Origin: Ditylenchus dipsaci
Taxonomy: Eukaryota; Nematoda; Chromadorea; Rhabditida; Anguinidae
Direction of reading: 5' to 3'
Assembly: GCA_004194705.1 (NCBI GenBank)
Contig: SADC01001320.1
Coordinates: 950,451-1,014,450, forward strand
DNA: 64,000 bases
This document shows positions 1 through 10,293 of the stretch, piece after piece; the stretch's first letter is position 1, and every line of letters starts with the position of its first letter. The notes beneath the pieces are model-generated. The model was not told the DNA's origin and did not search any database. It worked only from the letters and a program-made list of their open reading frames with translations. Made by a program: the position numbers and the translations under genes.

Positions 1-1046
1 GCCTTAGGCTTAGGCAAGGGTAGGCCAGCGCACGTTAGAACGAACTCAAACGTGTGTCATAGACTGAGCACCAAAAGGCGCCAATTTGAAAAAACTGTAG
101 CGAGTCACAATTTGTAGCGAGTCGAATGTCAGTCCATTTTTTTGTCTTGGTCCCCCTGTTGATTTTTTGTGCATTTTTTAATTTCTTTGTCGGAGTTTGT
201 TCAACAATTCTAACACAAAAAGCTAGCAGTCATAAATTTTCACGAGCTGATCAACAAATTTTTTTAAATAATTTTGTTTAATTGGCAAAAAAAAGGCGGG
301 ACCAAGGCAAAAATGGGATCTATTCTCATATAGGTCGAATTTCCTAATGGTTGTGCAGCAAAATTTATTATTTCCTTAAATTTTTTGAAAAGACGCCTTT
401 ATTCTAATATGATATCCGGATTCTATGTAGAAAGTGGGGAATTTTTTCAAGCAAAATTAGGATTGGCATTTGTTCATATAAACAGGAAAATTTCAGACAA
501 ATGGGGACAATTAATTTTTGAAGATTTTTAACCATAACCAAATAAATAAGCATCAAAGTAATCATAATCTGCGACTGAAGTAAGTCTGACATCAAAAAAG
601 AGGCTTGTTTCTTCTCTCTGATGTAGCGCCCCCGAGTGGAGTTCGTTCTCGCTTTTTTACTTTGAATTTGAAAATGTCGCGCTAAATGTGATTTGTCTGT
701 CTTGTTCTATAAATAGCAAGTACCGTATTCTCTCTAATAATCCCACTGTGGTATTATTTTTCAATCTCCGAAAAATCTCGAAATTGTCAATGAAAAATGG
801 CCCTAACTCTGAAATCCTAGTAAAAAAATCGGGGGTGTGGATTATTAGAGCCAATACGGTATTCCGATTTCACGCGTTATTTTCGCGAATGACAATAGTT
901 TTGCGGTAAAGACCAGCAGCTTTGGATGAAGTGCGCCTTTATTTTTCAAAAAAAGGCGCAATAGCCGCGGGCCAGAACGGCAAAACTTATGTTATTTGCA
1001 AAAACAATCGGCAAAGAAATAACTCAAAAACTTCACACACAAGTTT
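1..1046. other. Gene-poor left edge of the window
   Basis: No supported coding exon is visible. The stretch is AT-rich with homopolymers. It contains one palindromic TA-flanked element (723-859) and, near 144-160, one half of the GGTCCCCCTGTTG hairpin motif that is complete at 33076-33132. The first GPCR exon begins after a TTTCAG acceptor ending at 1049. Confidence 0.5.
723..859. mobile_element. TA-flanked palindromic MITE, CCGTATT family
   Basis: The ends are inverted copies of CCGTATTCTCTCTAATAAT and its complement, each flanked by TA. Related ends occur at 26763-27002 and 40069-40249. TA flanks and a short palindromic body suggest a Tc1/mariner- or pogo-mobilised non-autonomous element. 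It encodes no protein. Confidence 0.6.
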
Positions 1047-1052
1047 CAGGCT

Positions 1053-4000
1053 ATGACTTCAGATAGTTGGGTATATTCGAGTCTGGCGACCACATCACAA
1101 CCCTATCCAGTCTTGCAGGAATATTCTTATCCACTTCCTCAGCAATACTCATGAAGCAGAGGAGCTTGGACCATGCACTCTACCCCTCCTCAGATGCTAC
1201 TACCTCCTCCTCCACCAATTTGGTGCTTCCCACTCCAGTACCACCTGCTGGATCCCTAGTCCACATGCGGTTAGCCCTGACCATTACACATCTATTCCTG
1301 GTGTCTTTAGGCAAGGTTCTGATCCAAAACTGTTAGTACCAAAATACAATTTTTAGGAACTGTCAATCTTCTGGTAATTCTGGTGATTTTACTAAGGCCT
1401 TACATGCGCTCCATAACCAACGTTTACATGATTTCACTGTGCTTGGCTGATTTTATCTACCTGGCCAACCTTACTCTTGTCGCAGCTACACAGTTAAACA
1501 AAGATTTTTTTAATAAACTATTTTAGCCGAAGATTTAGGTTAAATGACAAATCCTGGCCGTTTGGATCATTAATGTGTACTGTCTACCATGGCACTGAAA
1601 CTACAGGTTATTTTCTGACTACAGCAAAATATTAATTTTAGGACGTCCCGATACGATGTCACCATGAGACTAAATTTCATCCTCGCTTTAACTAGTATTC
1701 AAACCCAAGACCAGGACTCGCATCTCTAATTTTTAAAAATCAGACAAATCTAAAAAAATTTGTTTTCGGGACTAACTGGTGCTAGATAAGTCGGAACGGA
1801 ATTTTAAGCATTTATTCAGTTAGGAGACTTACCTCAGAAAAGCAATCCAAATATATGCGGAACTTGTTCACTTCGGGTTGGGGGGGGAGGTATGGCCTGC
1901 TTTAAAGTATGCACTTACCAATGAAACTTACTACCTAGACACCCATAAAATACTAATAATTGCACATTTCGACACACAAGTTCAAATCCGTCCTAATATA
2001 CGGTGGCATACCCTACGCCTAAGTCTTCGCCTAACCAAAAAGATTTGACTGCATACAAGGGAGTCTCCTAAGTAAACAAGTGCCAAATATGCTTTTGTAG
2101 CCCTACATCTCCTCTTTCAAATGGTTTATAAAACATAGGAGGGTAATTACAGAGCATTTGACTGTAAAAACTTGTGAGGTCATTCTAAGAAGTTATCAAG
2201 CATTTTAATCACTTTAACTGGTCAAAACATTGATTTTTTTAGCTGTTATAACATCACAGCACCATATTGTAGCGCAGTTCAAGAGTTACAAAACCTATAC
2301 AACAGAAATTTGTTCGAAAATCAGAGTATTGAGATATAATTTTTTTAGAAAAAAATTGTTTTGTCTAAGAATAACCAAAAATCCGAAAAATTGGAAAAAC
2401 TTGGATTTTGGTCATTGTTAGACAAAAAACTTTTTTTCGGCACTTGTGCTGTTTGTCAACCCCCCCCCCCCCTTATTTTTTCCCTGGTCCGCCCAGTGGT
2501 TTTTTCGTCGATCCCTTGCCAATTCGAAAATTTTTCCTAATCATTGATACTCTGTTCGGATTTTTTCAACTTGCTTTCTTATAAAAGAATGCCTAGAATT
2601 CAATTTTAGGTTAAGTTTTGTTAGACACTCTATAAAAAAATTCGTACGTGAATTAAACGATTAGGCGACCATTCAGAACGAGTGAGCATGGTCCTTTAAA
2701 TATTTTTTCAACTATAAGAAAGTAAGAAAATCTTATTTGAGTCCGTCGAGACATTAAGTGTCCCGCGGTGAAATGTCCCGTCCAGTGCTGTGCAAATCTC
2801 CGCTTTACGCTCCGCTTTTTGCTCCCCTTCGCTCTGCTCCGAGAAAAAGGCCAGAGCCGGAGCAAAATTCGAAAAAAGGGAGCAAAGAGCCAGAGTCGGA
2901 GCGAAATTTTGAAAACAAGGAGCAAAGAGCCAAAGCCTGAGCGAAATTTTGAAATCTGGGTGCAAAAAACTAGAGTTTAAAACAACACATGCATACAAAT
3001 TAGAGCAGATGCCTTTGTAGCAAACAGTGCTCTGCAAATCTCCGCTCTTCGCTCTTTGCTCCGCTCCGCTCTGCTCCGAGCCAAAAGCCAGAGCAGGAGC
3101 GAAATTTTGAAATCTGGGAGTAAGGAGCCAGAGCAAGCACGGAAATTTTCAAATGCACAGCACTGGTCCCTTCCCCTCAAAATGTTTAAAAAAAAGTTGT
3201 TTCAGTCTGTCCTGACCAGTATTGAAAAATTGAGGCACCGTGCTAGAATTTCAGCACCGGCACTAGCTCACGGCACCGATTTACGGCACTGACCTCGAAA
3301 AAGTCAGGCACCGGCTCACGGCACCGGTGCCACTTACAACACTGTTCCTGACTAATTCTAGCCTAGCCTGAGCCCAAAAAATCATAAAAAGACTTCTAAA
3401 TTGAAACATGTTCAAGAAAATTATGAAGAATTTTTTTATATAAAAATAAAATTTTTTGGAAAAAAATTCGATTCTTTTTTGAAAAAATCGACAATGGGAA
3501 CTTAGGTATACTTTTTATGGGCACCATAATTTTTTGACTTTTTGGTGCGAGATTTTTTTAAATTTTTTCTAACTTAGGTGAAGCATTAGGCGCAGATTAG
3601 GATGAGCTCAAACGTGTGTTTTAGACCGAAAAAATTGAAATTTAAAAATAGCGCAAATTCAAAAAAGTGTCATAAAACGGCAGAATGTCTATTTACTAAA
3701 TTTTTCTTTGTTTGATTAAGTCTGGTGCGCCATTATTGTAATAGGAAGCTTAGACTTGTACTTTCCACTATGCCTTTTTGAAAGAAACTCTTATTTTCCC
3801 TTCAGCCATTGAGATCGAAATCTATATGACCGAAAAATCTCGCAGCATACTAGAAATATTTAATAAAATCAACTTTTGTTTCAGGAAAGTACGCAAGTGT
3901 GATGTTTGTGGTACTTCTAGCAGCAGACAGGTACTGCGCCATGTGCAGAGCCAATTGGTGTGCACGCTACAGGAACTACAGAACAGCCACCGTAGTCTCA

Positions 4001-4140
4001 CTGGTTGCCTGGTTTATAGCTATGCTGGCTGCTTCTCCACTTTATGTCTTCTCGGAGGTGGCGCTTCTCAGGTTCAGGAACAATGAGCAAATACACAGAC
4101 TGTGCATAGCCAAATGGCCCTCCTCTGATACAGCTAGATG
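1053..4140 (+). CDS. Neuropeptide GPCR (somatostatin/allatostatin-C-like), 5' exons, TM1-TM4
   Basis: This is the N-terminal half of a seven-helix rhodopsin-family receptor. The exons are about 1053-1310, 1357-1492, 1539-1606 and 3885-4140, and the last three join in perfect phase. They encode TM1 ending VNLLVILVILL, then RSITNVYMISLCLAD (TM2), then SWPFGSLMC before TM3, then LLAADRYCAM (a DRY motif in ADRY context), and TM4. WPFG, the TM3 cysteine and the TM2 layout match somatostatin, opioid and allatostatin-C receptors. Intron 1 (1311-1356, 46 bp) appears to use a GC donor (TTTAG|GCAAGG); this joins a hydrophobic LTITHLFLVSLG to exon 2. In exon 1 an ATG frame (1053-1154) gives way to another frame near 1150, so the extracellular N-terminus is unresolved: indel, unseen intron or wrong start. 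Exon 4 splices to 17650 across a 13.5-kb intron. The ligand is unknown. Confidence 0.85.
2783..3165. mobile_element. hAT-type MITE with CAGTGCTGTGC ends
   Basis: The ends read CAGTGCTGTGCAAAT and its complement. The flanking 8-mers are GTCCCGTC (2775-2782) and GTCCCTTC (3166-3173), a 7/8 match as expected for a hAT target duplication. The inside is an array of variants of CGGAGCRAAATT and GGAGCAAAGAGCC in both orientations. It lies in GPCR intron 3, and the reading frames across it are artefacts of the repeat. Confidence 0.75.
3217..3344. mobile_element. Small hAT-type MITE with GGCACCG words
   Basis: A 128-bp element from CAGTATTGAAAAATTG to TTACAACACTG. The flanking 8-mers are GTCCTGAC and TTCCTGAC (7/8). 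The interior repeats GGCACCG and its complement about nine times. It sits only 51 bp beyond the previous hAT element. Confidence 0.7.
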
Positions 4141-4475
4141 GTCAGTTATGAATAGTTCTCAGTCAAAGAAAATATTGATAAAACTTTTAAGGATGCGAAA
4201 AAAAATTATAGACCAAAACAATTTATATTTCGAACCCATCCAAATACAGGGGCCTATCGATAAGTAACTATGGTTATAGTTTGAAACTTACTCTAAAAAA
4301 AGCTGCTGAAAATATATTTGGTCAGGGTGCGGCTAAGCGTAGCATTATTCTTTAAAGGGGGCATGCAAAAAGGGCACCTGCCTTACACTAAAAATTAAGG
4401 CGGGACCAGCAAATTTCAAAAAGACATCCTAGTTATCCTTCCTTTCGTGTTAAATCGTACGTTCAGAACCTCATA

Positions 4476-4662
4476 CAGTCAACTCCCAATTTAGTGTACA
4501 CCCTGGGGACCGGCTCCAGGTGTACACTAAATCGAGTGTACACTAAATCGAGGGTTCATTCTAGTCATTTTAATTAACCGCCGGCCAAAATGATTCCATC
4601 CAGGTGTACACTAAACCGAGGTGTACATTAAATCAGGTCTACACTAAATCGGGAGTTGACTG
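4476..4662. mobile_element. pogo/Tigger-like MITE (GTGTACACTAAATCGAG words)
   Basis: The element runs from CAGTCAACTCCCAATTTAG to CGGGAGTTGACTG with TA on both sides. It contains CCCTGGGGACCG followed by repeats of GTGTACACTAAATCGAG in both orientations. The CAGTC start and the GGGGACCG block resemble Tigger-type ends. Confidence 0.7.
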
Positions 4663-4682
4663 TAATACTTTTATAAATTAGG

Positions 4683-4890
4683 CATAAAACTTGGCACACG
4701 GACGTTTCGTCCTCAGGACGTTTCGTCCTCGGCCGTTTCGTCCTCAGGCCGTTTTGTCCTCAGCCTCGTCCTTGTCTAAATATAACCAAAACTAAAATTT
4801 TGCGCAAGAAAACAAAAAAAATCAAGTTCAACAAGTACCCAGATACCCTAAAAGATGGAATTTGAACATAGTTTTGAACACTGGGGCCTA
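4683..4890. repeat. CGTTTCGTCCTC word array and its downstream repeat
   Basis: Four or five imperfect copies of GGACGTTTCGTCCTCAG are followed by CCTCGTCCTTGTCTAAAT. The same array plus the same downstream text (near CAGATACCCTAAAAGATG) recurs at 9352-9745. It is probably one arm of a foldback element; the matching inverted arm is not seen here. Confidence 0.6.
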
Positions 4891-5384
4891 CCGCAGAAAA
4901 AACTCTGGTATGCATGCTTTTTTCATGCACCCAGAGTCACTTTTGAGTGGTTTGTGTCTAAGGTATGTGGGTGTGCGCACATAGGCGTGCCCAGGATTTT
5001 CTAACGGGGGGGGGGTGGCTAAAAGAGCTAAAAATCCTGACGGGGTTTTGTGAAGAATAATTTCGAATTGTTTTTTTCGTGCTTATTGTTTAGAAAATAA
5101 ATTTGTAAATCGGTTCAAAATCTAGAATCATTCCCTAGTCGAGATCGGAAAACTTATCCGCCTTCCATTCCTCCACAATTGATTCAACTTTTTAGATTTT
5201 AATTGAGCACCCGAAAATCTCAAAGTAAAAACATTTTTTCGATTTTCGGGGTTGATAAATAATTACACCGGGGTAGTAAATAAAAAAAATACGGTATACT
5301 GTAAATGACGCCAAGAAGCAGAGCTAGATTTGAGTACAAAGTTGTAAATGCGGCTTTACACATATTCTTCAAACCCCAGTTCTT

Positions 5385-5465
5385 CAACCGGTCGATTTGT
5401 TGACCGGACTATTCTTCAACCAGTTTATTCTTTGACCGGATTGTTCTACAATCCAGTCAAAGTTA
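5385..5465. repeat. Short GACCGG/AACCGG word cluster
   Basis: Repeated variants of TTCTTCAACCGGTCG and TTTGACCGGATTG in alternating form. The design resembles the arms of the foldback elements elsewhere in the window, but there are no clear ends or target duplication. Confidence 0.4.
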
Positions 5466-5519
5466 TTTATTTATTTGTTAATTTAAAAACAAAATATTCT
5501 ATCATATTTGAAATTGTGT

Positions 5520-6495
5520 GGTGAGTTAGGTTTGATAAAACCAACATTTCGATTCTATCCACCCGAACCCAAAACTCGGGATGGGTACCTCTGGTCCAGG
5601 TGGATATATACCTGGAGGATCTGAAAAATAAAAGAGAGATTTTTAAATCAAAAAACTTTCTATCATATGCAAAATCGTGTGGGAATCCTGTTGGACAAGA
5701 CCAAAACTGCGATTACACCCACCCAAACCCAAACTGGGTAACACCTGACCAGGTGTTTATCCATTTGGATAACCTGAAAAATAAAATTTCTGTACATTTC
5801 GAAACAAACTGTGTTATCATATGTGAAATTGTGTGGTGATTTGGGTTTGATAAGACCAAAACTTCGATTTCACCCACTTGAAGCCCAGCATTGTTTTTAG
5901 TTTTTTTAATTTTAAAAACCCAGGCCATCCAGCTGGATGTCCACCTGGTCAGGCGGTACACACTCAAGGTTTAAAAACAGACTTTTGGTCTTACCAAACC
6001 TTATTACCCAGGCAATTTTGCGTATCATAGGCAGAATGATTTTAATTTTAAAAAATTTTGATTTTTCAGGTCATCCAGGTAGGGATATGGATAGCGGAAA
6101 TCGCAAATTTAGTCCTATCAAACCCAATTCACCACCCGACTATATGTTAGAATAAATGATTTACTTCCGATTTTAACTAAAATTTCATTTTTAGGCCATC
6201 CAGCTTAATATCCACCTAGGCCCTGGGTACCCACGCTAGGTTTTTGAATTTGAGTCATTAAAATCACAGTTTCAGTATTGTCAAACCATGTTCAGCATAA
6301 AATTTTGGGTAAGATACCATGGTTTGAAATTTATTTCAAACCATGGTATCAATAAATTTGTAAATCATATGCAAAATCGTGTGGGGAATCCTGTTGGACA
6401 AGACCAAAACTGCGATTACACCCACCCAAACCCAAACTGGGTAACACCTGACCAGGTGTTTATCCATTTGGATAACCTGAAAAATAAAATTTCTG
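5520..6495. repeat. Degenerate long-period repeat (CCAGGTGGATATCCACC family)
   Basis: A unit containing a CCCAAACTGGGT-like core, then CCTGACCAGGTG, then GGATAACCTGAAAAATAAA recurs several times. The best copies, 5676-5791 and 6379-6493, are almost identical. Related pieces occur near 13620, 46130, 53690, 53860 and 59150. It is a dispersed repeat; open frames inside it are not genes. Confidence 0.65.
6313..6350. repeat. Perfect short inverted repeat
   Basis: GATACCATGGTTTGAAAT is followed immediately by its complement, giving a hairpin with almost no loop. No flanking duplication is seen. Possibly a remnant of the TGTTCAGCATAAAATTTTGG repeat that abuts it. Confidence 0.6.
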
Positions 6496-7014
6496 AAGAA
6501 AGCTTAAAGTACTAAATTATTTAATAATAGGGAGCGCACAAATTATTTCAATGGGTAGAAAAACCTTAAGAAAACCAAGATTGCCCAAATATAAGTAATA
6601 AAAAGTAAAGGAAAAGTTTTTCTGTACAACAATGTAAGAAAGGCGCATAAAATAATTTTCTAAGGCGAAAAGTTCTTTAAAAAAGCTTAAAATTTTAAAT
6701 ATTGGTAAAAATTTTGAATTTTTTAAAAAAATTTTCGAAAATTTCGAATGAGAAAATTTTTCAGGGCTTTTCCGGGCCGGCTGGGCCGGGCTGGGCGGGC
6801 CTGACCCCTGTCCGGGCCGGGCTTTTGAAAACGAGGTCCGAGCCAGGCCTGCAAAGTCAAGGCCCGTTCCCAGCCCTGTTCTAGGCCTCGTTTTGTTAGA
6901 ATCGTAGTTGAAAAATCCTACAGAAGTTCAATGATTAGGATAAAATTTTGAATGGTGCGGGAGAACAGCTTGGCGCAAAAACCATGGTCCTTTAAGCTGT
7001 CCATGCGCGTTTTT

Positions 7015-7143
7015 ATGGAAAATAGCCGCCGCAACACATCGCGACATCATCCTTCAAGTAGCCGCATCTGGTTTCAGTATGCAATCCCGCACCTGAACGA
7101 TCTGACTAATCGACCCTTCGTAGTGGGAATAAGAGATGAATAA
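7015..7143 (+). CDS. Short open frame, unknown, doubtful
   Basis: A 42-codon frame beginning MENSRRNTSRHHPSSSR and ending VVGIRDE, with a stop at 7141-7143 that overlaps an AATAAA. It is outside recognised repeats, and its codon composition looks more gene-like than that of its neighbours. It could be a terminal exon of a + strand gene converging on RTRAF, but no upstream exon and no homologue are recognised. It may be chance. Confidence 0.25.
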   Translation: MENSRRNTSRHHPSSSRIWFQYAIPHLNDLTNRPFVVGIRDE

Positions 7144-7220
7144 ATTACCGAAACGGAACAAACGACTTTATTCGGTATACAACTGGACACAAAAACGCAA
7201 TAAATCATATTTTGTGTGCT

Positions 7221-7647
7221 TTAACGTCCCATCCTAGCCAAAGTAAGGTCTGCTTTCGGGCTAGCTGAAATTTTCTGAACACCAGCCAGCATTTCATTGA
7301 TCTGAGTCTGCAATTCCCTCTGTTTGGCCACATGTAACAATCGCAGAACTCGAATGCAGTCATCCACCTGCAATTAGAACAAATTTACTGGTCGATTAGG
7401 GTAATCCAAACCTACCTTTGGGTTTCCACTTGATTGAACTCCCAAATCAAAAGACTGCAGCGTGAATTTCTTCTCTCCTGTTTCTGCATTTGGACTAGCA
7501 TTGATCTCTTTCAAATATTTATCGATGGCCAGCACAGTAGTTTCCACATCCGAATGTAATGAAATTCTTAGAAGCGAAGCCAACTCATCTATCTGAGCTT
7601 TGATGGCACTTGAAGAGGACATAATAATGCAATATTTCTTGACTGGC
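7221..7647 (-). CDS. RTRAF: RTRAF / CGI-99 (C14orf166, hCLE) homologue, C-terminal half
   Basis: Two exons, 7647-7416 and 7367-7221, with a 48-bp GT-AG intron in phase. They encode about 125 residues including AQIDELASLLRISLHSD, then KKFTLQSFDLGVQSSGNPK, VDDCIRVLRLLHVAKQREL, QTQINEMLAGVQ and a final LARMGR stop. This matches the C-terminal coiled-coil half of RTRAF, where human ends RLGKVGR and has RLLHIEELRELQ. In animals the family works in the tRNA-ligase (RTCB) complex and in mRNA cap/polymerase II-associated complexes. An AATAAA lies about 50 bp past the stop (7167-7172 on +). The first exon opens at an acceptor (CTATTTATAG). The N-terminal domain, roughly half of the ~244-residue family, is not found before the next gene; it may be lost, very divergent or displaced by the 861-bp transposon just upstream. 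The gene is nested in the GPCR intron on the opposite strand. Confidence 0.85.
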
Positions 7648-7704
7648 CTATAAATAGAAATCATATCCAAAATACGACCACCGAAAAAAATTGAAATCTA
7701 TACA

Positions 7705-8565
7705 CAGTTGCGGAAAAAAGTTACCGCCGATCAGAATTTCCACATTTTTTTTGAGAAAAACTGTTTGAATTTAATTATTTTTCAAACGGAAAGGGAAAAC
7801 GAAATAGACAGTCTTGTAGAGAATTTCACGCTCTACAAAATTGGTATTTTTGTTCAAAAGATTCATTTAAAATTTATGCAAAAAAATTGCAAAGTTTGAA
7901 ACAATGCAAAAATAAGGTCACGAAAAAAGTTACCGCCGATAACATTTTTATCTTTTTTACATGCTTGTCTTCAATGGTGAAAGATTACAGCATACATTTT
8001 TTAAGAGCCCTGAATTTTAGCTGCAATTTAGAAGGTCAAGCTTTTGCTTTAAGTTGTTCTGAGAAAACTTATGACCATCAACATAAAAGTGTCGACTTTT
8101 AGTCAAATCAAAGTAAATGTAAGGAAAATGGTTGTTCGGTCACGTAAATACCAGCTATTCTTGAAAATTTTAATATCAAAAGCTAGCATTTAATGCATTT
8201 TCTAAAAGCTCTTTTATTTATCTACAAAATGGCATGTCGACTGCTCTTTTAGAATTAGACAGGGCTAAGAAACGAATGGTTGAAGTTGGAAAAAACAAAA
8301 ATGTACCAAAATGAAGTAAAAGGAGGAGTTTTATAACTCTTCCAATTTTCGTGACCTTATTTTTGCATTGTTTCAAACTTTGCAATTTTTTGCATAAATT
8401 TTAAATGAATCTTTTGAACAAAAATACCAGTTTGTAGAGCGTGAAATTCTCTACAAGACTGTCTATTTCGTTTTCCCTTTCCGTTTGAAAAATAATTAAA
8501 TTCAAACAGTTTTTCTCAAAAAAATGTGGAAATTCTGATCGGGCGGTAACTTTTTTCCGCAACTG
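7705..8565. mobile_element. TA-flanked element with ~235-bp inverted arms
   Basis: The ends are CAGTTGCGGAAAAAAGTTAC and its complement. The arms match over about 235 bp (7705-7925 against 8333-8565). TA flanks the right end and a degraded CA the left. The middle has no transposase. It lies immediately upstream of the RTRAF exon. Confidence 0.8.
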
Positions 8566-8654
8566 TATGTTTCTCAAATAGGGTGAAAGTGTTATAAACA
8601 TTTTGAAGCAGCCTCAAAGAAGGGGCAAAATTTCGGTCATCTACAGGGGACGAG

Positions 8655-8945
8655 AAAAAATTGGGATCTTAAAGTGTATGTCAACAGCTCCCACGCATGG
8701 TCTAAAAAAATTCGGTGTAATCAAGGATGTTGAAATAACGGCTGAGAAGGCGGTACCGAGACCTCTCATTCTGCCGTAATCATGTGTCTATCTCTCTCTC
8801 TCTACGGAACTTAACATGGCTCGCTGCAACGTGACTCGGCTAATTCACTATGTAGTTGATTTCCAGATGCGTACGCTCGCACTCGAAGCTGACCTTATTA
8901 CCTAAAGCTTCAACCGTCCATCCTTGTAATACCTAGTTCAATCGA
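8655..8945. repeat. Dispersed repeat shared with 34920-35170
   Basis: Shares AAGGATGTTGAAATAACGG, CGGTACCGAG..CTCTCATTCTGCCGTA (in parts) and CAACCGTCCATCCTTGT with 34920-35170. There the same text lies inside a TA-flanked element with CAGGGTGGTCC ends, so this is probably an older copy without its ends. Confidence 0.65.
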
Positions 8946-9180
8946 CAACAAGAAATAAATAATGCGGAAATGATAGATGCAAAATAAATTCGGAGCCGCA
9001 TTGCGTCTATAAAGGGGGGGCTTATATAAAAATCGCCCTAGGTCACAGGTATTATAGGGTCATCAATATTAGATAAATGGAATAATTCAAAAAAAATTGC
9101 TGGTTACCGCTTTATTTTTTTTAAACGAACGGGCATGCTCCTTTGAAATCCGCAAAGAGCCTCCTCATTGTAAATGCGCC

Positions 9181-9745
9181 TTAAAGGACCATAGTTTTTA
9201 CGCGCAGAAGCAAAATTTGAATTGGCGGGGACACTTCTCTTTCGTCTCTCACTATACTCTAATCAATAACTTCGAACGACTTCAAAGAGTACAAGGAGAG
9301 ACGAAAGAGAAATGTCCCCTGCCAATTCAAATATCGCACATGTCGCTGCGGGGATACGGACGTTCCGTCCTCGGGGCCGATTCGTCCTTAGGCCCTTTGG
9401 TACACTGCCTCGTCATTGTCTAAATTTAAGCGAGAATAGTTTTTTCTGTCCAAGCAAACAAAGTAAGTCCACTTAAATCATGGCACGTAACTAAAAATTT
9501 TGAAAAGAGTACCCTTGGCCAAAAAAAGTACAATTTGGTCATTTTTCGTCAAAAAGTGCCGTTTTATACAGTGCTTGTTGATTTTGAGCACCAAAAAAGA
9601 TTTTGACTGAAAACTTCAGAAATAAAAAAGATTTTAGGCCCCGAAAAAAGGACAAATCTTTTTAAAAAGCACAGTTACGTTCCCTGACCTAAACAGGTGC
9701 CCAGATAGCTAAAAGATTGAATTTGAACATAGTTTTGTGTTTAAG
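9181..9745. repeat. TTAA-family palindrome joined to a CGTCCTC-array repeat
   Basis: TTAAAGGACCATAGTTTTTA starts a copy of the TTAA palindrome family, with an internal CTTTCGTCTC stem. From about 9350 it runs into a CGTTCCGTCCTCGG array and the repeat also seen at 4683-4890, so the right end of the palindrome is missing. Confidence 0.55.
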
Positions 9746-10293
9746 GATGGACAGATTATTTTAGTTTATATGACACTGCATCAAAAACGGTTAATTTTAA
9801 CTACTTGCTTTTTAGAGTCATGATTTATCCGTCTGCACAGAGTTCTTTAATAGATTTTTGCAAAGTTTTGGTAATAATATAGTATCTCCTCTGCTTAAGA
9901 CTCTACTGGTACCTGGCCTTTCAAAACTTTCAGAGGATCTTAGGTTCATGAAAAAAGCGTAAAAACTCATAAATAACCCCCCATAAATGACCCCTTTTTT
10001 GGGGTTATTTATCGAGTATCTTTTAGGCTTAGGCTTCGGTAGGCCAGCGCCGATTAGGCCGTACTAAGGAGGGTTTTTACGACCCTTTTTTAGGGCGGGA
10101 GTTATTTATGACCCACGGTCGAAAAAAACAAAGCCTTGAAAATAAGTGGTAGCTCTCTTAAGAGTTTGCTCCAATAGATTAAAATATGGCAGGTTAAGGT
10201 AGACCAGATGCGAATCAACGGATGAACAAATAAATTATTTATCTAAGCGCTCAGGCTACAACAGTCTCGACAGAACATATGTACGATAATAAT

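Larger units (their letters stand above)
4141..7220. other. First part of the large GPCR intron, repeats only
   Basis: No host exon is recognised on + or - apart from a doubtful short frame at 7015-7143. The stretch holds a piece of a GCATGCAAAAAGGGC repeat near 4360, a pogo-like MITE, a CGTTTCGTCCTC word array, a degenerate long-period repeat block (5520-6500) and a GGGCCGG-rich stretch near 6770-6890. Confidence 0.5.

Noticed and set aside
2653..3292. Several overlapping frames with Arg/Ser/Glu-rich repeats
   Set aside because: All fall in the two hAT MITEs at 2783-3165 and 3217-3344.
4683..4770. CRISPR-like regular repeats (also 13377-13485 and 20806-21055)
   Set aside because: The genome is eukaryotic, spacers are not unique sequences, and the units are tandem words in transposon arms.
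5600..6515. Frames containing VGQDQNCDYTHPNPNWVTPD twice
   Set aside because: The identity comes from the degenerate DNA repeat copies at 5676-5791 and 6379-6493; flanking frames do not agree and there is no splice support.
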